Shown here: positions 6,414 through 9,835 of the stretch, one piece after another | Numbering within the stretch: the first letter of the stretch is position 1 | Layout: the number at the start of each line of letters is the position of its first letter | NCBI GenBank assembly: GCA_002385675.1 | Contig: DGDY01000008.1 | Location: forward strand, 1 to 9,835 | Origin: Anaerolineales bacterium UBA3940 | GTDB taxonomy: Bacteria > Chloroflexota > Anaerolineae > Aggregatilineales > UBA3940 | Direction of reading: 5' to 3' | Length of the DNA stretch: 9,835 nt | Program-made: the position numbers and the translations under genes | Notes under the pieces: generated by a model | Database searches by the model: none | Seen by the model: the letters and a program-made list of their open reading frames with translations, nothing else | Told to the model about the DNA's origin: nothing

Positions 6414-6595
6414 GCCCGGGAATGGAATTCCCGGGCTACAAGGGATAGCGTAGCTATCCCGCAAAGTCCCTGCGGGACTCCCATCCCCGTGGGGACGGCG
6501 CCCCTGACGGGTGCGGAGTTCACCTATGGCGGACGTGCGTCCGGAGGACGCTTGGCGGCAAATGCCGCCTTTTAGCCGGGCAATTCTATTGCCCG
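6414..6595. repeat. Tandem array of short hairpins with tiny loops
   Basis: Successive inverted repeats nearly touch one another. 6414-6436 has a 10-bp stem (GCCCGGGAAT) and loop GGA. 6442-6460 has 8 bp (GGGATAGC) and loop GTA. 6465-6479 has 6 bp (AGTCCC) and loop TGC. 6484-6495 has 5 bp (TCCCC). 6537-6551 has 6 bp (GCGTCC), loop GGA, and competes with GGACG 6531-6535. 6554-6569 has 7 bp (GGCGGCA) followed by TTTT. 6577-6595 has 8 bp (CGGGCAAT) and loop TCT. A wobble-paired stem at 6498-6514 is weaker. The stem sequences differ, so these are not simple copies of one repeat. Confidence 0.75.
6554..6573 (+). terminator. Terminator-like hairpin inside the palindrome array
   Basis: GGCGGCA (6554-6560), loop AA, TGCCGCC (6563-6569), then TTTT (6570-6573). 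It has the form of a short rho-independent terminator on the plus strand and would stop read-through from mrp, 450 bases downstream. The very small loop and its place in a run of hairpins make this uncertain. Confidence 0.4.
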
Positions 6596-6606
6596 ACCCC
6601 TAACCC

Positions 6607-6633
6607 GCCCCGAATAAACTTCGCGGCTTCAGC
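6607..6633. repeat. Hairpin repeat, copy 2
   Basis: A diverged direct copy of 6368-6394: CGAA (6611-6614), loop TAAAC, TTCG (6620-6623), extended by GCC/GGC with one C-C mismatch. The loop TAAAC and the flank CTTC are kept. The innermost C-G pair of copy 1 is A-T here. Confidence 0.65.
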
Positions 6634-6791
6634 GAATCAGCATTTGGACCCCTTTTTGATCGGCGTGGGCGGCATCTGCCGGTTCTTGCGGTTTGCCAGA
6701 TGGTCTTCTAAACTATTAGGCATTCATGTGGTGAGTTGAATACGCCGCGTCCTGTGCGCGTTTCGGACGTTTCTCACGGAGTACAGTTAGT

Positions 6792-7841
6792 ATGACCATT
6801 ACCGCGACCCAACAGCGAGTTGTGGGTGTGCGTTTTCATCCAGTAGGTAAGCTCTACCACTTCGATTCCTCCGCTTTCCCGGATGTTCAGCTTGGTGACT
6901 ATGTCATCGTCGAAACCACGCGCGGGCGCCAGCTCGGGCAGATCATGGGCATCATCCCCCCCGAGCGCTCCGACCTGGCGAACCTCAAGCCGATCAAGCG
7001 GCTGGCTACGGCCCGCGACCTCCTACTCAACAAGCTCTACGAGAGCAAAGCTATCGAGGCGCTGGTCCGCTGCCGGGAACTGGCGGCGGAGCTGGGCGGC
7101 TTTGAGGGCGTGAAGTTCGTCAAGGCGCAGTACAACTACGACGGCAGCGTGCTGGCCTTCCTGTACACGGCTGAGGAAGGCGTCGAAACCAGCCGCCTGC
7201 GCCGCAGGCTCGCGCGGGAGTTCCGCGCGCGGGTGGAGATGCGGCGTATTGGCGCGCGAGACGCAGCCAAGCTGCTCGGCGACTACGGCGCATGCGGCGG
7301 GCCGCGCTGCTGCTCGACGCACCTGACCGAGTTCAGCCCGATCTCGATCAAAATGGCGAAGGAGCAGGGCATCTCGCTCAACCCGTCGGAGATCACGGGG
7401 ATGTGCGGGCGGCTGCGCTGCTGCCTGATCTACGAGTATGAGCAGTACGTCGAGGCCAAGAAGAACCTGCCGAAGCGCAACAAGCGCGTCGGCACGCCGC
7501 ACGGCGAGGGTAAGGTGGTTGCCGTCAACCCGCTCAAGGGCTCGGTGACGGTGCTGATCGACGATACCCGCCATGAGGTCATGCAGGACGACATCGTGCC
7601 GCTGGAGGAACTCCGCGCGCTGGAGGAGAAGGCCGCCAGCCCCTGCGCCAAGGAGGGCGGTGGCGTGTGCGACTGCGGCGCGCGCATCCGGCCCGAAAAG
7701 CCAGAGGTAGAGGCGGAAGCAGAGGCAGAGGCGGATGTGGAGCAGGCGACCGACGTTGTCGAGAAGCCAAAAGAGGTGCGGCGCCGGGCCAAGAAACGCG
7801 GCGGCAAGGCGCGCCGGTCGCCGGGCAAGCGGCGGCACTAG
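6792..7841 (+). CDS. ricT: PSP1-domain protein, RicT/YaaT-like
   Basis: In B. subtilis RicT (YaaT) forms a complex with RicA and RicF that binds [4Fe-4S] clusters and assists RNase Y-dependent mRNA maturation, sporulation and competence. 349 residues, longer than the usual 270-280. The conserved core (about 8-275) has the opening VVGVRFHPVGKLYHFD, the PSP1 region, and the signatures YGACGGPRCCS (165-175; Cys 168, 173, 174) and GMCGRLRCCLIYE (203-215; Cys 205, 210, 211), which supply the family's Cys. Beyond 280 the tail is unusual: three more Cys (285, 293, 295, with CDC), an alternating Glu/Ala stretch (305-318), then about 25 residues rich in Arg and Lys. The ATG has GGAG (6778-6781) 10 bases upstream. 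It appears monocistronic: a 694-base gap lies before it and a terminator after it. No ricA or ricF is in this window. Confidence 0.9.
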   Translation: MTITATQQRVVGVRFHPVGKLYHFDSSAFPDVQLGDYVIVETTRGRQLGQIMGIIPPERSDLANLKPIKRLATARDLLLNKLYESKAIEALVRCRELAAELGGFEGVKFVKAQYNYDGSVLAFLYTAEEGVETSRLRRRLAREFRARVEMRRIGARDAAKLLGDYGACGGPRCCSTHLTEFSPISIKMAKEQGISLNPSEITGMCGRLRCCLIYEYEQYVEAKKNLPKRNKRVGTPHGEGKVVAVNPLKGSVTVLIDDTRHEVMQDDIVPLEELRALEEKAASPCAKEGGGVCDCGARIRPEKPEVEAEAEAEADVEQATDVVEKPKEVRRRAKKRGGKARRSPGKRRH

Positions 7842-7867
7842 GTGGCGCTCAACAGCGCAAGACGGTT

Positions 7868-7899
7868 AACCCCCTCCCTGCAAATCCGGAGGGGGTTTT
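7868..7899 (+). terminator. Rho-independent terminator of the RicT-like gene
   Basis: AACCCCCTCC (7868-7877) pairs perfectly with GGAGGGGGTT (7888-7897) across a 10-base loop and ends in TTTT (7896-7899). It lies 26 bases past the stop codon. It separates this gene from the amidohydrolase. Confidence 0.88.
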
Positions 7900-7958
7900 A
7901 GCACGGTGGGGCTGGTTTTCACGTTATTTTCCGGCAGCTAGAGGAGAACCAATCAGCC

Positions 7959-9140
7959 ATGAGCATCGACTTCCACGCAGAAGCGGAGGCGTTGAGGCCC
8001 GAGATTATCGCGCGGCGGCGGGACTTCCACCGCCACCCGGAGCTTGCCTTTGAGGAAGTGCGCACAGCGGAGATCGTCGCCAACACGCTGCGCGACCTCG
8101 GGCTGGAGGTCCAGACCGGGGTGGGGCGCACCGGCGTCGTCGCGCTGCTGGAGGGCGCACACGACGGCCCGACCGTGCTGGTGCGTGCCGATATGGACGC
8201 CCTGCCCATCCACGAGGAGAACGAGACGGAGTACGCCTCGACGGTGGCGGGCAAGATGCACGCCTGCGGGCACGACGGACATACGGCCATCGGGCTGGCC
8301 GTGGCGAAGATGCTCGCCGCACGGCAGGACGAGATGCGCGGGCGCATCAAGTTCGTGTTCCAGCCCGCCGAGGAGATCGGCGAGGGAGCGCGGGCGATGG
8401 TCGCCGATGGCGTGCTGGAGAACCCCCGCCCGGATGCGACGATCGGGCTGCACCTGTGGAACACGCTGCCGGTGGGCACGGTGGCGGTAACCTCCGGCCC
8501 GTCGATGGCGGCGGCGGACATCTGGACGTGCACGATCACGGGGCATGGCGGGCACGGCGCGTCCCCGCATGAGACGCGCGACCCGATTGTGGCGGCGGCG
8601 CATGTCGTCACCGCTGTGCAGACCATTGCCAGCCGCAACGTCGATCCGCTTGAGATGGCCGTCGTGACGGTCGGCTCCATCCACGGCGGCGATGCCTTCA
8701 ACGTCATCCCGCCGGTGGTGACGCTCAAGGGCACGGTCCGCACCTACACCGAGAAGGTCAAGGCGCTTGTGCACCGGCGTCTGCACGAGATCTGCGCGGG
8801 CGTGGCCGGGGCGCTGGGCTGCACGGCGGAAGTGGAGATCACGCCGATGACGCTGGCGGTCGACAACGACCCGGCGCTCTCCGAGCGCATCGCCGCGATT
8901 GCCGCGGAGGTCGTCGGCGCGGAGAACGTGAAGCGCGACGAGCGCAGCATGGGCTCGGAGGACGTGTCGTACCTGATGGATGGCATTCCGGGGTGCTACT
9001 TCTTTATTGGCTCGGCGAACCCCGCACGCGGGCTGAACAAGCCGCACCACAACCCCCGCTTTGACGTAGATGAGGACGCGCTGATCATCGGCGCTGAGAT
9101 GCTGGCGCGAGCCGCGGCGAGCTTCGTGCTACCGGAATAG
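7959..9140 (+). CDS. M20-family metal-dependent amidohydrolase
   Basis: M20D-type enzymes hydrolyse amide bonds of N-acyl amino acids and similar substrates (hippurate, N-acetyl amino acids, auxin conjugates, N-acetyl-diaminopimelate) with a two-metal centre. 393 residues, the usual length. The catalytic domain is split around a dimerisation domain (about 185-295). Metal-site motifs are in place: RADMDALPI (76-84), HACGHDGHT (101-109; C103 and H105), QPAEEIGEGA (135-144; E138-E139), H165 in LHLW, and PHHNPRFD (362-369; H363 or H364). HGGHGASPHE (196-205) is the family's interdomain His segment. There is no signal peptide, so it is cytoplasmic. The ATG has AGAGGAGA upstream with a rather long spacing of about 12 bases. 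It stands alone between two terminator-like hairpins. The substrate cannot be read from the sequence. Confidence 0.93.
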   Translation: MSIDFHAEAEALRPEIIARRRDFHRHPELAFEEVRTAEIVANTLRDLGLEVQTGVGRTGVVALLEGAHDGPTVLVRADMDALPIHEENETEYASTVAGKMHACGHDGHTAIGLAVAKMLAARQDEMRGRIKFVFQPAEEIGEGARAMVADGVLENPRPDATIGLHLWNTLPVGTVAVTSGPSMAAADIWTCTITGHGGHGASPHETRDPIVAAAHVVTAVQTIASRNVDPLEMAVVTVGSIHGGDAFNVIPPVVTLKGTVRTYTEKVKALVHRRLHEICAGVAGALGCTAEVEITPMTLAVDNDPALSERIAAIAAEVVGAENVKRDERSMGSEDVSYLMDGIPGCYFFIGSANPARGLNKPHHNPRFDVDEDALIIGAEMLARAAASFVLPE

Positions 9141-9150
9141 CGATTTGCTG

Positions 9151-9198
9151 CCCACGAATGGCACGATAGGGCGAAACCGTCTTGCCATTCGTGGGTTT
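9151..9198 (+). terminator. Long inverted repeat after the amidohydrolase, probable terminator
   Basis: CCCACGAATGGCA (9151-9163) pairs perfectly with TGCCATTCGTGGG (9183-9195), a 13-bp stem with a 19-base loop, followed by TTT and a pyrimidine-rich stretch. It starts 10 bases after the stop. The short T-tract and large loop make it an unusual terminator; it might act in both directions. Confidence 0.6.
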
Positions 9199-9242
9199 CC
9201 TCTATTGCTGGGTTCCGAGCTTGCCCGCCCGGCTCACCCTGA

Positions 9243-9272
9243 TTGACGCCTCCCCCTTCCTCGCGGTAGAAT
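9243..9272 (+). promoter_or_regulatory. Sigma70-like promoter of the GntR-type regulator gene
   Basis: TTGACG (9243-9248), an 18-base spacer, TAGAAT (9267-9272); both hexamers match the consensus at 5 of 6 positions. It is the best promoter in the window. It predicts a transcript start near 9279 and a leader of about 57 bases. Confidence 0.7.
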
Positions 9273-9282
9273 GGGTAAATTC

Positions 9283-9302
9283 ATCTGATAAACTGATCAG
9301 AT
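9283..9302. promoter_or_regulatory. Candidate operator of the GntR-type regulator
   Basis: ATCTGAT (9283-9289), 6 bases, ATCAGAT (9296-9302): a perfect 7-bp dyad, with a nested CTGATCAG at 9293-9300. It lies directly after the predicted transcript start, where an autorepressor would bind. The half-site resembles the ATCTGGT half of the E. coli FadR operator but has a wider spacing. Confidence 0.5.
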
Positions 9303-9318
9303 CAATCCGACTATTAGC

Positions 9319-9324
9319 GAGAGG
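9319..9324 (+). promoter_or_regulatory. Shine-Dalgarno that fixes the GTG start of the GntR-type gene
   Basis: GAGAGG, about 11 bases before GTG at 9336. An in-frame stop (TAG, 9315-9317) closes the frame just upstream, and no ATG occurs before the DNA-binding domain, so GTG is the start. Confidence 0.65.
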
Positions 9325-9335
9325 AACGCGATACG

Positions 9336-9815
9336 GTGCGGCTTTCTGCCCTTCAGTCCGATATTCTGCGTTTTATTGTGGAGAACGGTTACCAGCCCGG
9401 CGATCAGCTTCCAACGATTCAGGACATCAGCCGCGAGCTGGGTGTGAGTGTTGCCAAGACGCGCGAGGCGCTCGAGATCGCGCGGGCGCTTGGCATGGTG
9501 GAGATCAAGCCCGGGCGCGGCACGCAGGTGGTCGAGTACACCTTTGCCCCGGCGGTGATGCTCAGCGCGCTGTATGCCATCGGGCTGGACGGGCGCAATT
9601 TCGCGCATCTGCGCCAGATGCGCGACGCTCTGGAGATCTTTTTCTGGGAGCAGGCCGTCAGCCGCCTGACGCCGGAGGACATCGCGGAACTGCGCGAGTT
9701 GATTGCGTCAGCGGAGCAGCAGTTACAGCATGAGCCCGCGCAGATGCCCGCGCACCAGCACCGCGCCTTCCACCTGCTGATCTTCTCGCGGCTGGAGAAC
9801 CCGTTTGTGTACGGC
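9336..9815 (+). CDS. GntR/FadR-type transcriptional regulator, N-terminal part only
   Basis: 160 residues are visible before the adapter interrupts the gene; full FadR-subfamily members have about 220-240. Residues 3-67 form the GntR winged helix-turn-helix: YQPGDQLPTIQDISRELGVSVAKTREALEIARALGMVEIKPGRGTQV in context, with the recognition helix around 37-50 and the wing at 56-65. Residues about 85-160 begin an FCD-type all-helical effector domain (LRQMRDALE at 92-100, FHLLIFSRLENPF at 145-157). In typical FCD domains an Asp four residues before the conserved His binds a metal; here that position is H142 before H146, a possible variation. The likely role is a small-molecule-responsive repressor, perhaps of itself given the promoter dyad. 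The neighbouring amidohydrolase is upstream and separately terminated, so it is not an obvious target. Confidence 0.88.
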
Positions 9816-9834
9816 CTGTCTCTTATACACATCT
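9816..9834. other. Tn5/Nextera mosaic-end adapter remnant (right end)
   Basis: CTGTCTCTTATACACATCT is the exact reverse complement of bases 1-19. It is library sequence. It appends the false residues LSLIHI to the regulator, and read on the minus strand it gives a false MCIRDR start. Confidence 0.97.
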
Positions 9835-9835
9835 T

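Larger units (their letters stand above)
6098..6791. other. Gene-free intergenic stretch rich in short palindromes
   Basis: 694 bases with no supportable gene on either strand. From about 6178 to 6627 it is dominated by small perfect or near-perfect hairpins, listed separately. CCCCTCC...GCGGGGA occurs twice as a degenerate element (6119-6138 and 6331-6351). The last 160 bases lack hairpins and must hold the promoter of the RicT gene. The best guess is TTGCCA (6693-6698), 15 bases, TATTAG (6714-6719), which is weak. There is no good T-tract terminator right after mrp. Confidence 0.7.

Noticed and set aside
6296..6523. Minus-strand 75-codon frame in the hairpin array
   Set aside because: The sequence is explained by successive palindromes; the peptide is repetitive and Gly/Pro/Arg-rich.
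6369..6627. CRISPR array
   Set aside because: The hairpins have different stems and no constant repeat length or unique spacers of even size.
7953..9050. 365-codon antisense frame within the amidohydrolase
   Set aside because: Shadow of a complete M20 gene; no family motifs.
9182..9733. 183-codon plus-strand frame over the start of the regulator gene
   Set aside because: The GTG-started frame at 9336 gives a clear GntR winged helix with promoter, operator and ribosome site; the longer frame has none of these.

Overview
The window looks like a GC-rich bacterial chromosome fragment. The protein flavour (fused NuoCD, the NuoI ferredoxin domain, a RicT-type PSP1 protein, a CHRD lipo/secretory protein) and the palindrome-rich intergenic DNA fit Chloroflexota (Anaerolineae-like), but this is a medium-to-low confidence guess made without database searches. 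Both ends carry a Tn5/Nextera mosaic-end sequence (1-19 and 9816-9834). The fragment is therefore bounded by library adapters, and the first and last genes are cut by the library or assembly, not by biology.

Layout. On the minus strand at the left lie a truncated cation diffusion facilitator (20-428) and a secreted CHRD-domain protein (570-1076) with its own terminator. A 453-base divergent intergenic region follows. Then on the plus strand comes a compact complex I operon, nuoB - nuoCD fusion - nuoI (1530-4731), with a very stable hairpin between nuoCD and nuoI and a rho-independent terminator after nuoI. Next are a small CxxC...CxxC protein of unknown function (4903-5262) and an Mrp/NBP35-type P-loop ATPase (5324-6097) that lacks the usual CxxC. 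A 694-base gene-free stretch (6098-6791) is packed with short perfect hairpins. After it come a RicT/YaaT-like PSP1 protein (6792-7841) with a terminator, an M20 amidohydrolase (7959-9140), and the start of a GntR/FadR-type regulator (9336-9815) with a good sigma70-like promoter and a candidate operator.

How the genes may work together. NuoB, NuoCD and NuoI make up the quinone-reducing (Q) module of complex I and carry three [4Fe-4S] clusters. No membrane subunits (A, H, J-N) or NADH-module subunits (E, F, G) are in this window, and the module is closed by a terminator, so it appears to be a separate transcription unit. The next genes are a Cys-rich small protein and an Mrp ATPase (the family of Ind1/NUBPL, a complex I Fe-S assembly factor), and a RicT homologue follows (B. 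subtilis RicT belongs to an Fe-S-binding complex). This reads as an Fe-S-themed neighbourhood, but the functional link is inference.

The most unusual DNA is the hairpin array at about 6178-6627. It holds a dozen short palindromes, mostly with 2-5 base loops, and one pair of diverged repeat copies whose stem shows a compensatory C-G to A-T change.
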